64,000 nt of DNA from Coniferiporia sulphurascens (Eukaryota; Basidiomycota; Agaricomycetes; Hymenochaetales; Hymenochaetaceae), in assembly GCA_002794785.1 (NCBI GenBank), contig NBBA01000009.1:558001-622000 (forward strand), given 5' to 3'. Position numbers and translations under genes: made by a program. Under the pieces are notes generated by a model, which was not told where the DNA came from, ran no database searches, and worked only from the letters and a program-made list of their open reading frames with translations. This document shows positions 1 through 12,080 of this stretch, piece by piece (position 1 is the first letter of the stretch; each line of letters opens with the position of its first letter).

Positions 1-2481
1 TGCAAGAGATATTCGTCATATGTCGATCGCACGCCGAGCAGGTCAAAGCCGCCATCGCGTACGCCTCTTAATTATCCTATCTCTTGTCCTTTCACATCCT
101 TACATCCTGTCCCGCACGCGCATATAGCGAGTCGAAATGGTCGCACCCCTCTTCGGGCATCAAGGTCGTGCCCATCGTGACCGCCAAGGAGTCTTTCTCC
201 GCTGGAGACGCGATGCGCGATATCTACACACACGGCTTCATCAAGTCCGACTTTGTCCTCGTCGCCGGCGACCTCGTCAGCAACGTGCGTATCGAGGAGG
301 TCGTTCGCGCACACAAGGAGCGTCGCCGCACTAACAGGGACGCGATTATGACTATGGTCGTCAAAGAGTCCGGTGCGGTGCACAGAACGAGGTGCGTGGC
401 GTGGCGTTTTCGTTGCTAAGCCCGTCGTGTACGAATGACATGCACAGACCGAGGGGAGAGACGTCCATCTTCGTACTCGACTCACATACTCAGGAGTGTC
501 TTCACTACGAGGCGGTGCAAGGGTACCCTCCACAAACCCACGCACGAATTCCACGCGAGATTCTCAACGAGCACTCCGAGATCGAAATTCGCAACGATCT
601 CATCGACTGCTACATTGACGTCTGCTCCGTTGAGGTATATTATTTGTCTTCGATCTCACTGCGTAACCGATCCCTTTAATCGAATATACAGGTACCCTCA
701 CTGTTCCAGGACAATTTTGATTATCAGGATATTCGCCGCGATTTTGTACATGGCGTGCTGACATCAGACTTACTCATGAAAAATATCTACTGTCACGTTA
801 TAACTGACGGTTACGCTGCCCGAGTCAAGGACACGAAAAGCTACGCGTCTATTAGGTTCGACACGTTCCCCCTCGATGACTTTCCATCGCTAATAGAAAA
901 TGCAGCAAAGACATCCTCGCACGCTGGACCTTCCCCCTCGTACCAGACGATAACCACCCGGGCTCCTCTTCAACAAGCTATGAATACATGCGGGGGAATA
1001 GATATCTCTCACTTTCCCCGCCCCCGCAGCTCGCCCGCACATCACACGTCGGGCCCCTCACCCTGCTCGGGCCAGGCGCATTCATCGCAGCCGACGCGCG
1101 CGTCGCGCGGTCCGTGCTCGGCGCGCACTGCAAACTCGAGCAGGGCGCGACCGTCACGGACAGCTTCCTGTGGGACGACGTGCGCGTCGAGGCGGGCTGC
1201 GTGGTCGAGGGCAGCGTGCTCGGCAAGGGCGTCACGGTGCTGCGGGGCTCGCGGATAGAGAGGGGGTGCTTGATCGCGGATAGTGTCATCGTCGGGCCCG
1301 AGGCGAGGCTGAAAGCCCTGACGCGCGTGTCGATGAGGAAAGAGCTGTTAGAAGGCGCGGAAGATGTTGATGAGATAGAGGAGGTCGAGGCTGGTGAGTC
1401 AGCTTAGCCAATACGCCAAGCATAATCATTCCAACGATCGCAACTCCAGCGCAAACAAACGAATCGCGCGCTCGTCTTGGGCCAAAGTCAAATGGCATCA
1501 TTTGGCCGGACGAGTCTGCCGGCGATGACGACGACGAAGATGAGATAAATTCACGCGTTAATCAGCGATTGCTGCGACTAGGTAAGCTGTCCGAAATCTG
1601 ATTTCACGAGACTCAGCGTTGACAAAACAAACTACAGGCGACAACGCGTCCGACCTCAACCTCTCAGACCCGGGATCAATCACCTCCTCGTCGGACTCCG
1701 AGGCAGACTCAGACACCGACGATGGGTTCTCACTCGGCGGCGACGCCCTCGGACTGTCGCTATCATCATCCGGGACGTCACTGCCCACAGGCGCGTCTGC
1801 AGTGGCGGAGCTCGCAGACGCGCAGGCGGAGCGTGAGTTCCAGGCAGAGGTGAGCGCGTCGCTCGCACGCGCGTTCGCGGAGGGCCATTCGGTGGACAAC
1901 GCGTCGGTCGAGCTCAAGACGCTCCGTATGGCGGCGAACGTGCAGTTACGACGCGTGCGCGAGGCAGTTGTCGCCGGCATCGTCGAGCTTGTGCCAATCG
2001 TTCCCGACGCGCCTGCGCGCCAGCGAATGGAAATCGCACGCGTCATCGACCGATGGGGCCAGCTCATCAACTCAATTGGTGGTGTGGATCCCGTGGAAAC
2101 GGTGACAGTCCTACAAGTGCGTGTATGCGGATCGTCATGCTCGTTTCTTTTCTAAATTACCCCACTGTATATTATCAGGAGCACTGCACGCAGTCACCTC
2201 GCCTCGCTTTATTCGGGCAGATTCTCGCAGCGCTGTATCAGCACGACATCGTCGAGGAGGACCACATCCGCGCGTGGCATTCACTTCCCGCGTCCCGGGG
2301 AACAGGGGAAGGCGTGTCCGCGGAAAATATGCGCAAATGCTGGGCCGTCGGTGCGCGGATGATCGAGCAATTTGACGAACAGGATGATGAGGACGACAGC
2401 GAAGAAGAGGAGGATGGCGAGGAAGATGGTGATGACGATGACGGCGAAGACGAATCGGAAGACGGAGAGGAGAGTAGCTGA
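1..2481 (+). CDS. GCD6: eIF2B epsilon subunit (5' partial)
   Basis: Catalytic subunit of the guanine-nucleotide exchange factor that recharges eIF2 with GTP in the cytoplasm. The window opens inside the N-terminal nucleotidyltransferase-like domain (QEIFVICRSH, then KVVPIVTAKES and DFVLVAGDLVSNV). The left-handed beta-helix of hexapeptide repeats follows at about 1040-1340 (VLGAHCKLEQGATVTDS, VVEGSVLGKGVTVLRGS). A linker holds LGPKSNGIIWPDE, and the last third is the alpha-helical W2/eIF5C catalytic domain (from about 1790), whose C-terminal acidic tail ends the protein. At least seven short introns are needed to keep the frame, for example from about 57 and about 394. The true start lies left of the window. 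The final ~35 residues are almost all D, E and S. Identity is secure; exact splice sites are inferred. Confidence 0.93.
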
Positions 2482-2677
2482 ATCAGCATCTACCGTTTAC
2501 TCGGCTTGATTAGGGCACAGAGAATTACTAATTAATAATGGCAGATGTACGTCCACGATTCCAGCGTATAACATGGGAGCATTACGCGACATAATCAAAA
2601 TAAGACACGAATGTACAGTGCGGGGTGCGGGGAGGTCGGAATGACCGCGTCATTTGAAATGACGCGGCGGAATACGG

Positions 2678-3188
2678 CTAGTATTTCAGGATAATGTACA
2701 GCGCGTGGATGATGCCGGGACTGCGGAACGACGAGATGAGATATGAGTGGGCCTGAATGAAGAAGGGGGTCAGAAAAAGGGGGGACGCACATGTAACCCA
2801 GGATGGTCTTGTAGCCGAGGGGACACAGGGTGACTGTAAGCAGGACGCCATAGAAGAGACGGAGGGCGAGAGAGTGGACATACCAGGAGGATGTTAATGA
2901 ACTGCCAAGAGAACATGTGGTGAGCAGACTGACGGGAGAAAAGCAGGAAGGGAAGGACGAGAACGTACGAAGTCAGCTCCGCAACCACGCTCCATGAGCA
3001 CCCCGATGGGCGGGAGGAAGATGGCGAAGCTAGGGAGGACGATGTCAGAGTCAGTAGCGCCGGCCGAGGCTACATAAATGCGTACAGGATCTAAACGAGG
3101 AATGAGGAAGGGGGTTAGACAGAACGATGGAAAGAACGAAAAAACGCGATGGACGGACCTTGCAGACGTCGGACGCGGTGAAAGCCAT
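2678..3188 (-). CDS. PMP3: PMP3-family plasma membrane proteolipid
   Basis: Small two-helix membrane protein of the PMP3/UPF0057 family, which in yeast affects membrane potential and cation tolerance. Splicing by eye gives 61 residues: MAFTASDVCK, ILYAFIFAIFLPPIGVL, MERGCGADF, FINILLTILGYIPGIIHA, LYIILKY. This matches the family almost end to end. Six coding exons of about 30, 17, 61, 18, 17 and 43 nt are required, so three exons are only 17-18 nt long. One acceptor (before TILGY) is AAG rather than CAG or TAG. Start codon at 3186-3188, stop at 2678-2680. It is head-to-head with the kynurenine formamidase gene. Confidence 0.88.
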
Positions 3189-3376
3189 CGTTGAAGTCGA
3201 GGAGGGGAAATATGCAGAGGGAGGATGGAAGCCGGGTCGGATTTATAGCAGCGCAGTAGGTACCGTAGGGGAGTCAGTGACGTCGCGATTACGGCATACC
3301 GGGAGAAGCCGCTCTGCAGCACGGCCACGGCCAACGGGTCCACAGCCGCACCACCTCGACGCATATACTCACCGAT
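3189..3376. promoter_or_regulatory. shared divergent promoter PMP3 / kynurenine formamidase
   Basis: The 188 bp between two opposite start codons must hold the promoter elements and both 5' UTRs. No TATA box or known operator stands out. Confidence 0.5.
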
Positions 3377-4311
3377 ATGCAACCGCTCATTGACGTCCCT
3401 TACGGCCCGCTCCCCGCCCACCGTCTCGACCTCCATTTCCCGCCTTCCCCCGCCCCCGCCCTCGCCCCCGCACCCCCGCGCCCCCTCGTCGTCTACATCC
3501 ACGGCGGCGCCTGGCGCTCGTAAGTCGCACGCTACCACACCTGCACCGCCCTTATCCTCCGGCCCCGCACAGCGAAGACAAGGCAGACCACGCACAGCTC
3601 GCAACTCGCCTTGCACTGCGCACAGGCTGCGCAGTCGCTGTGCCCAACTATCGTCTTACCCCGCGCGATCCGCCGGAACTCGAGCCGGAGTCGGAGTTGC
3701 GCTTGCGGCACCCTACGCACGCGGAGGACGTCCTCCGCGCACTCACTTTCCTCGTCTCCTCCCCCGACGCCGATGCCGACGTCAATTCGGCGCTACACGG
3801 AGCATACGATCACACCTCGCTCTTCCTCATCGGCCACAGCTGCGGCGCACACATCCTCACCTGCCTCTTCCTCGACTCCTCCATCCCAACACCCTCACTC
3901 ACCCCTCCACCCCCGCTCCTCGTCTCCGTACGCGCAGTCGCCCTCTCCGAGGGGATCTACGACCTCGACTTCCTCATCGCACATTTCCCCGCATACCGCA
4001 CTTGGTTCATCGCCAACGCATTCGGCGGCGCGCCTTCAGGCTCCTACGCGGCATTCGACACCTCGCGCTATCCCCTCCGCGCAGGCGGGGAGCACATCCG
4101 CTGGCTCGTCATCCACTCGCGCGGTGACTCCCTCGTCGACCTAGCCCAGGCTGAGAAATTTCACGCGCATCTTTCCGAACTCGGTCTGCTTGAAGGTGAT
4201 CGTGTGCGGAAGGACTGGACCTCGATAAGCGCGGAGCATAATGATATGCTCCGGACTGAACAGTATGCGCACGTTGTTGGCGATTACTTCAACAGTATCG
4301 AACTTAACTAG
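3377..4311 (+). CDS. BNA7: kynurenine formamidase (alpha/beta hydrolase)
   Basis: Predicted to hydrolyse N-formylkynurenine to kynurenine plus formate, the second step of tryptophan breakdown to NAD. Exon 1 carries the oxyanion motif VVYIHGGAWR. A 53 nt intron (3520-3572) joins it to exon 2. The nucleophile elbow is GHSCGAH (about 3832), the acid lies in HSRGDSLVD and the catalytic His in AEHNDML near the C-terminus. The HGGAW motif and about 290-residue size fit BNA7-type formamidases. The general esterase fold alone would not be specific, but the next two genes are kynureninase and kynurenine 3-monooxygenase, which supports the assignment. It converges on kynureninase with 103 bp between stops. 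Confidence 0.85.
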
Positions 4312-4414
4312 ACGGCGTGTAAAGTATGAATACCCCAAATTGCAGATTTGATTTCCTCGGAATCGAGCAAATATTGATTGAATAAAATACTCGTCCCAGT
4401 CTATTCCTTCCCGA

Positions 4415-6131
4415 TCACGCGTCGAGGCCCTCATAGACGCGTTCTAGTGCTGCAGCTGTGCGCTCACAATCCTCCACAGTGTTATACAGCGGTGCGGGAG
4501 CGAGGCGTATCACGTCTGGTCGGCGCTCATCCCCAATAACCCCAAAGCGCTTCAGGCCGTCAAACACACGCTGCATCATCCCACACCCCTGCGGGAGAAT
4601 CAACAACGACAGTTGTGCACCCCGTCCCTCTGGATCCTCCGGTGTGATTATTGTAAACCCCGGGCGACCCGCCGAATCCGCATCTACCCCGGTACCGTAT
4701 TTCTCACGCACATCCTGCGGGGGTGTGTACCACTTGGAACGCACAAGCAGCCCCGCAAGGTGGCCCGTGAGGTACACCGAGCGTGCACGAATCACAGGCA
4801 TCGACCCTGCCTGCGCGAATACCTGCAGACTCCCAAGTAGCGACGCCACGCTCAGGACATTCGGATTCGACTGCTGGAATCCCTGCGGGCCTCGGATGGG
4901 TGAGAACTGCGAAGGCATCGCAAAGCGCGTAACAGGGTCGTGGCCCCACCAGCCGGCGTGTCTGGGTCATTTAAAATTAATGTCCCAGAGAAAGATCGGA
5001 CAAGACCCTGCTGACCTCGGTTTCACGGTATCCGCCCATTTCTCATGCATGAAGAGACCAGCGATAGCTCCGGGACCCGCGTTGAGGTATTTGTAAGAGC
5101 ACCACACCGCAAAGTCCGCATCCCAGTCGTGTAACCGTAGCGGGACATTTCCGACTGCATGCGCGAGGTCCCAACCACATATGCAGCCCTGAACAGAAGA
5201 TACGAAAGAGTTATTAGCGAAGCAAGGGCAGCTGAGAATTAAGGGGCGAGAAGCGTGAGGAAATATAAAAGCATGCATACATGCGCCTTTGCGGCCCTTG
5301 TAATATTCTCCATCGGGAACCACTGGCCGGTGTAATATTGCACGCCGGAGAATAACACGAGTGCGATTGTGCTTCCCTGTTGTGCGATTGCCTGGAGGAT
5401 GTCCTCTTCGCGGAGCGTGTACTCGCCCGGACGCGGGGAGAGTGCGAGAATCGCGGTGGAAGGGTCGAGTCCGTGCATCTCCGTCTGGGATGCGAATGCA
5501 TACTAGAGAAATAGCGAGTGAGCGCGAGAAGGACGGCAGAAAATCAAGTAGGTACCTGATCAGAAGGGAATGCATCGGCTTCGCAGAGAATTTTATATCG
5601 CGTCGCGGTCGGCTTGTAGAAGGTGGACATCATGAGATGCAAGTTGTTTGTCAGCCCGCCCATACAGGCGACTTCATTCTCATTCGCGCCTGCGTAATTC
5701 GTCAGGTCTGGGGAGAGTAGACGGAAGAGTGTACTCACCGACCAAGTCAGCGAGGAGTGGATTCACATGATCGGTGATGTCCTTCCAGGAGCGGCCGAGG
5801 GGGTGATCGAAGTGGGCTTCGACTGCTCTGGGGATTGAGTGAGAGAGGGACCCGAGCTGGTGAGCGAGGACGAACCTCATCCCCCAGATATCGAGCTCCT
5901 CCTGGACGAGGGCGCGTGCGCGCTTCGGGAGAGCGCCGAGCGAGTTTCCGCACAAGTAGGTGCAGGGCTCGTCCACTGGGCGGGGATGTTAGCAAGAAGA
6001 CGCATTTACGCAGTCGGTCGGACTCAACGGTGATTTGGGCCGACATCTTCGCCGCCGACGGCACGGTTTGTAGGGAGAGTGAACTCGGCCCGCTGGGATG
6101 CGGCATCGACGTCGATGGGGTCGAAGTCCAT
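4415..6131 (-). CDS. BNA5: kynureninase
   Basis: PLP-dependent hydrolase that cleaves 3-hydroxykynurenine to 3-hydroxyanthranilate and alanine in the cytosol. Recognised by [44 protein letters not shown] and the PLP-lysine region [41 protein letters not shown] and a C-terminal [13 protein letters not shown] follow. Several short introns interrupt it. The first is probably 53 nt with a GCTAAC branch point and joins the N-terminus (start [11 protein letters not shown] at 6131) to [10 protein letters not shown]. It is transcribed away from the monooxygenase gene from a short common promoter. Confidence 0.95.
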
Positions 6132-6286
6132 GGTGAGTGTAGTAGCGGAAGGCTTAGTAGTGCTCCGAGCATATAGACAGCGGAGCCGATCGGGGGGGCC
6201 GGGATTCGGCTCCGGCGGGCCTATAGACTCCCGCGACTTTGGGTGGCAGGGATCCGGATCCGCTTCTTCGTCGACGTCTGTCCCAA
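6132..6286. promoter_or_regulatory. shared divergent promoter kynureninase / kynurenine 3-monooxygenase
   Basis: Only 155 bp separate the two start codons, so the promoters must overlap. The layout implies co-expression of two consecutive pathway enzymes. No recognised binding site is visible. Confidence 0.55.
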
Positions 6287-8168
<1,882 letters not shown>

Positions 8169-8764
8169 AAGGGGGAAAACCCGGAGAGCGATGTCGTAAA
8201 CCGTTGACACGACCCAGGAGATAACCAACCAGTAAAAGGATAATTGAATTAAATCGATAGACGGAACCGGGGGTCTTGACGGTTCATCGAAGCCCAGCCG
8301 ATATCAATAAATGAACCTATTTTCTTTTTTTGTTTGATCATCACCGGGCGTTTGCACCCGTAGAATCAACAGCGCGAGGGAACCAATCAAGGCGCGTTGC
8401 CTAGTGCGGAACGAACAACTAAGCATTCGGCCTCTTAAAAACCTATGAAGACATGTTGTTCGGAAAATACAGGTAGCACAAGAGGACTCCAGCGTAGTAG
8501 AGACCCAGGACATGTAAACTGTGTATGACAGGCGGAGGCCACAAATAGAAAAGCTAGAAATACGCAAGAGAGATAGAGAGGATAGAGATAGAGAGGAGGC
8601 AGGGACGAGATATGGGTGAGGATGATAATAGGGTCATCGGGCGAGGTCGTAAAGGGTTGGCACAATAAGACAGATTTCTGCAGGTCAAAGAGTTCACAAG
8701 TCCGAGGTGGGAGAAAAGGTGTGTCGCCGGCAAGGCAGATGGAAATTGGAGGAGGGGAGGGGCA
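8169..8764. other. convergent intergenic region
   Basis: The 3' flanks of the monooxygenase and the AT-hook gene. It contains a GA-rich GATAGA-type microsatellite at about 8569-8599. No gene or RNA is supported here. Confidence 0.5.
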
Positions 8765-9361
8765 TTATTCCTTTGCCTTGGCGGGCCTGCCTCGTTTCTT
8801 CTTTGGAGGTTCCCCCTCCGCCTCCTCGTCGTCATCGTCGTCTTTCCGGGGCTTGGGGTTCTTGGGTGGCCTCCCGCGGGGACGCTTGGGTTTCGCGTCC
8901 TCCCCCTCGGGCTTGGGCTAGCGGAAACGGAAGCAACAGTCAGCCCGCTTCCCGCAAGGAATATACACTCGAAAGCGCGGGAGGCGCGTCTCGGCTATTG
9001 AGAGCCAAGGGGAAGGGGGAGTTGTTTTTGCTCACCTTGGGAGGTCTACCCCGCTTCCTCTTCGGCTCGCCTGTGGTTGATGATGGACCGGCGGTAGTGG
9101 GTACAGCCGGGGCCAAGGGCGCGTCGCCGGGTTTCTTATTCTTGCTGCCCTTGGGACGTCCGCGTCCCCGCTTTGCGGGCGTTGTGGGCTCTGCTAAGAC
9201 ACGGCGACGGAGGAGCGCGTGTTGGGGGTCAGGATCTCGATAAGGGAGAGACGGAAGAAGAACAAGTAACCTAGTTCGTCGCCCTCCGTCGCGTGAGCGT
9301 CCTCCGCCGGCTCGCTGACGACCTTGTCGACGGCGTCGTCGTTGGTCGGGGAAGCGGACAT
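8765..9361 (-). CDS. AT-hook (HMGA-like) chromatin protein
   Basis: Small basic nuclear protein with four AT-hooks, the minor-groove AT-DNA binding motif built on GRP: KRGRGRPKGSKNKK, KRKRGRPPK, KRPRGRPPKNP and KKKRGRPAKAKE, the last at the C-terminus. The N-terminus (MSASPTNDDAVDKVV) is acidic and the third linker is a run of Asp/Glu. Two introns are inferred: one after GDEL near 9270, and one at about 8922-9034 after the second hook. No other domain is present, so this resembles HMGA-type architectural proteins. The targets cannot be read from sequence. Confidence 0.82.
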
Positions 9362-10028
9362 GGTATAGCGTAAGGCTGGGGTCGGAGAAGTTGGGAACTG
9401 GAAGAAAGCAAGGGAGGAGGGGGCGAGGGGGGTTGATGTTGCTCTTTTTATCGAATAATACCCAGACCGATAATAAAGAGACCCCGAATACAGAATTGTT
9501 AAATAACCTAGTCGCCTAGCTACCAATTAGAATTAATTTATTGTAACATTTTCCCCCCACCTTTCCCCTGGGGCGCGTCTGTCCGAGAACCGATTTCGTT
9601 TGCAAACAATAGGGCTTGGACGAATTTAAATTTGTCTGATTTTGGACCCGACAGGCAGGATGGTGACGGACGGGCGGCCAGTCGCCAGCGTGCCAACCGG
9701 AGAACTAGCCCGTTGGACCTCCTCCCAATAGTACCAGAGGGGGCTGCTTTCCATTTTCCCACAGGATCATAAGCAGAACTCAGTACTCGTTAGGGGGTTA
9801 TTAATTGGCAATGTCGAGCGAGAACACAAAAATAAAATACATTAAGGTCTTCCAAGTCTCGCCGCCGAACAACTGATACGCCATTTAATCGGATTTAAAT
9901 CCCATTTTCCGGCGAGATGGTTGTTGGTTCGGCAGCGGGTGGCAGCGCCCGTCGGAGTCCCAATCTTTCCGCGGAGCTCCTTCCCTTGCGGCCAGCTCCC
10001 GAGCCAGCCCCGGACACGTCGCCACTCA
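9362..10028. other. divergent intergenic region AT-hook / YOS9
   Basis: A 667 bp non-coding stretch that includes an AT-richer part around 9440-9550 and 9800-9910. It should hold both promoters. No convincing gene is present. Confidence 0.45.
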
Positions 10029-11724
10029 ATGCGTCTCCCGCTCCTCGCCCTCTGTCTCGCGCACGCCTCTGCCCGCGCCCTCTGGTCCTTGACGGAGGAC
10101 CTCTACGCGTTCCCCAAGTATCGCGTCTCTTTCCTCAATGCTCTCCCCGTCCTGAACGAGACCGCCCAGAGGTGGCTCGAGTCCGGTCTCAAGGGCGGAG
10201 AGCTCGAGTTTCTCGACCAGCCCTGGCAGGAGTCTAGTCCACACCGCACCAGCAGTCTGAAGGGCATAGAAAGCGGCGGCGAGGAGAGCGTAAGGATACC
10301 GCTCCTTGTGTAGTGTAATTTATTGATGATAAATAGTCAGAGTCCCCGGAGGACGCCGTAGCTGACTTTCAGCCGTCACACTATCAGCTGCAGCAGCTGA
10401 AACTTGCAGGGAAAAACCCTTATATATGCATGATACCTCCCCCTGTCGAGAGCCACACAAAGCCGGTCGAAGAGCCGCAAATTGAGGCGAATCCCGCGCA
10501 GAGCTGGAGTTTATTACAGCCTCTGTCAAACTCTTGTATATACGTACGCACTTCTCCGTATTTCCCAGCGTCTAGTCTCTTCACACCATGTGTGCCTCCC
10601 CCCGCAGCATAGACAAGGATGGTTTACTTATGCATACTGTCATAACAACCAAGTTCGCCAGTTTCGGGAAATGGCTCATTCTCACTCGCACCATGCCGGC
10701 GAGTTAGCCTTCTTTCTCAGTCTCCTTTCCGGGTTGGACTAAATTGTCTTGACTCAGGCTACGTGCCGGAAGAAGATCTTGAGGTCCGTCCAAAGTTGCT
10801 CATATCGAGATAATGAAGCGTATTAATATACACTGACAGTGGGAAGCATTCACACTCGGACAAGCCGCAGCTATCCCAAGCGAAGGCCGTGAATTAACAA
10901 GCGCGCAGCAAGAAGCACTAACAAGCAGCGTTGATATTGTGAAGAGCGGCGGACATCGCTACCTCGTGCAGAAATGGGGAGATGGCACAACTTGTGACAA
11001 GACTGGCAAGCCGCGCAAAATCGAAGTACAGGTACACGCTGCTCCCTTTTTGCTTTTTCACAAGAAATACATTGCTTCCGTTTACTAACTCATTGCGTAG
11101 TTTCATTGCTCCCAGACAATGACAGACACGATTTTGTTTGTGAAGGAAACTTCGACTTGCAACTACATCATGGTTATTAACACTCCGCGCCTATGCGGCG
11201 AGCCTGGCTTCAAGACCAGACTCGAGCAGCGCGACGAGGCGTTTATCCGATGCCGAGAGGTTCTGGATTCAGAGGAAGCAATCGCAGCGGTCGACAAGAC
11301 GCTCCCGAGTTCGTCATATCCCTTCAAACGCCCGACCCGCCGGACAATTTTCGATATTCCTCCACCTGTTTCCCCTGTTAGTGAGGGGGAAACTCGTGCG
11401 GCCCTAGACAAGAAAAAGGAGGACATGATAAAGGCGGCCGTCGAGGCTTTCCTCGGAAAGCAAGGACGTGATGACACGGAAGCCGTTTTTCTCTCTGGGG
11501 ATGACGGCGAAGTTCTCATCGACATTGAGTTCATCGACGCAGACGATGCGGGTGAGGCGCTGGATAAGCTTGAGAACCTCTTGACCGGAGCTAGCGGGGA
11601 ACTCGAGAGACTAGAAGAAGCTCTTCGCGCAGCCGGATACGATACTTCCAACATTGCCGATGCGACGAAGGATCGGAAGCGCAAAAAGGACGAAAGGAAA
11701 CCCGCTCAGCGCGAGGAGCTTTAA
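10029..11724 (+). CDS. YOS9: ER quality-control lectin OS-9/Yos9
   Basis: Lectin that hands misfolded glycoproteins to the HRD ubiquitin ligase for ER-associated degradation. A signal peptide (MRLPLLALCLAHASA) leads into YAFPKYRVSFLNALPVLNET, typical of the family. The MRH lectin domain starts around 10500 (SWSLLQPLSNSCIY, then QGWFTYAYCHNNQVRQF) and continues through KPRKIEVQFHC and TSTCNYIMVINTPRLC with the expected cysteines. The C-terminal third is acidic and coiled (about 11400-11720) and ends in REEL, which resembles an HDEL-type retrieval signal. Five or more introns are inferred. The start is chosen at the ATG of the signal peptide, not at upstream in-frame codons. Confidence 0.88.
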
Positions 11725-12080
11725 TTTGCAATCATGCTTAAAGTTTTTTGTGCGTTCAATCAAGTCGATAGGTCGTGAATATATTATCCTTGAATAAAAT
11801 GCGCGGCATAAGTGTGCGTTAGTGCTTATTACAACTTCTTCTACAACCAGACATCTGCAGGTATTGAGTGTAACTTTAGTTTTTAAGCTGAGTAGCAACC
11901 GTATATGTATAGGAAGCCGAAAAAGACAAAGGACAGTGCGGCGGGGTAGTCGCATACAGGATTGGATGAATCTTAGATCGCGCTATGTACGGAAAAAATA
12001 ATAATGAGCAGAAGAAAATAAACGGTCATTAGATCTACTAAACGCGAAGGTTCGAGCTAGCCAGATGAACATCGTTTGCC
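11725..12080. other. convergent intergenic region
   Basis: The 3' flanks of YOS9 and the kinase gene: AT-rich with AATAAA-like signals (for example near 11793 and 12010). No gene is seen. Confidence 0.45.

Noticed and set aside
8569..8599. GATAGA-type repeat as a possible functional array
   Set aside because: A short imperfect microsatellite in a convergent intergenic region, with no sign of a longer array or a binding-site cluster.
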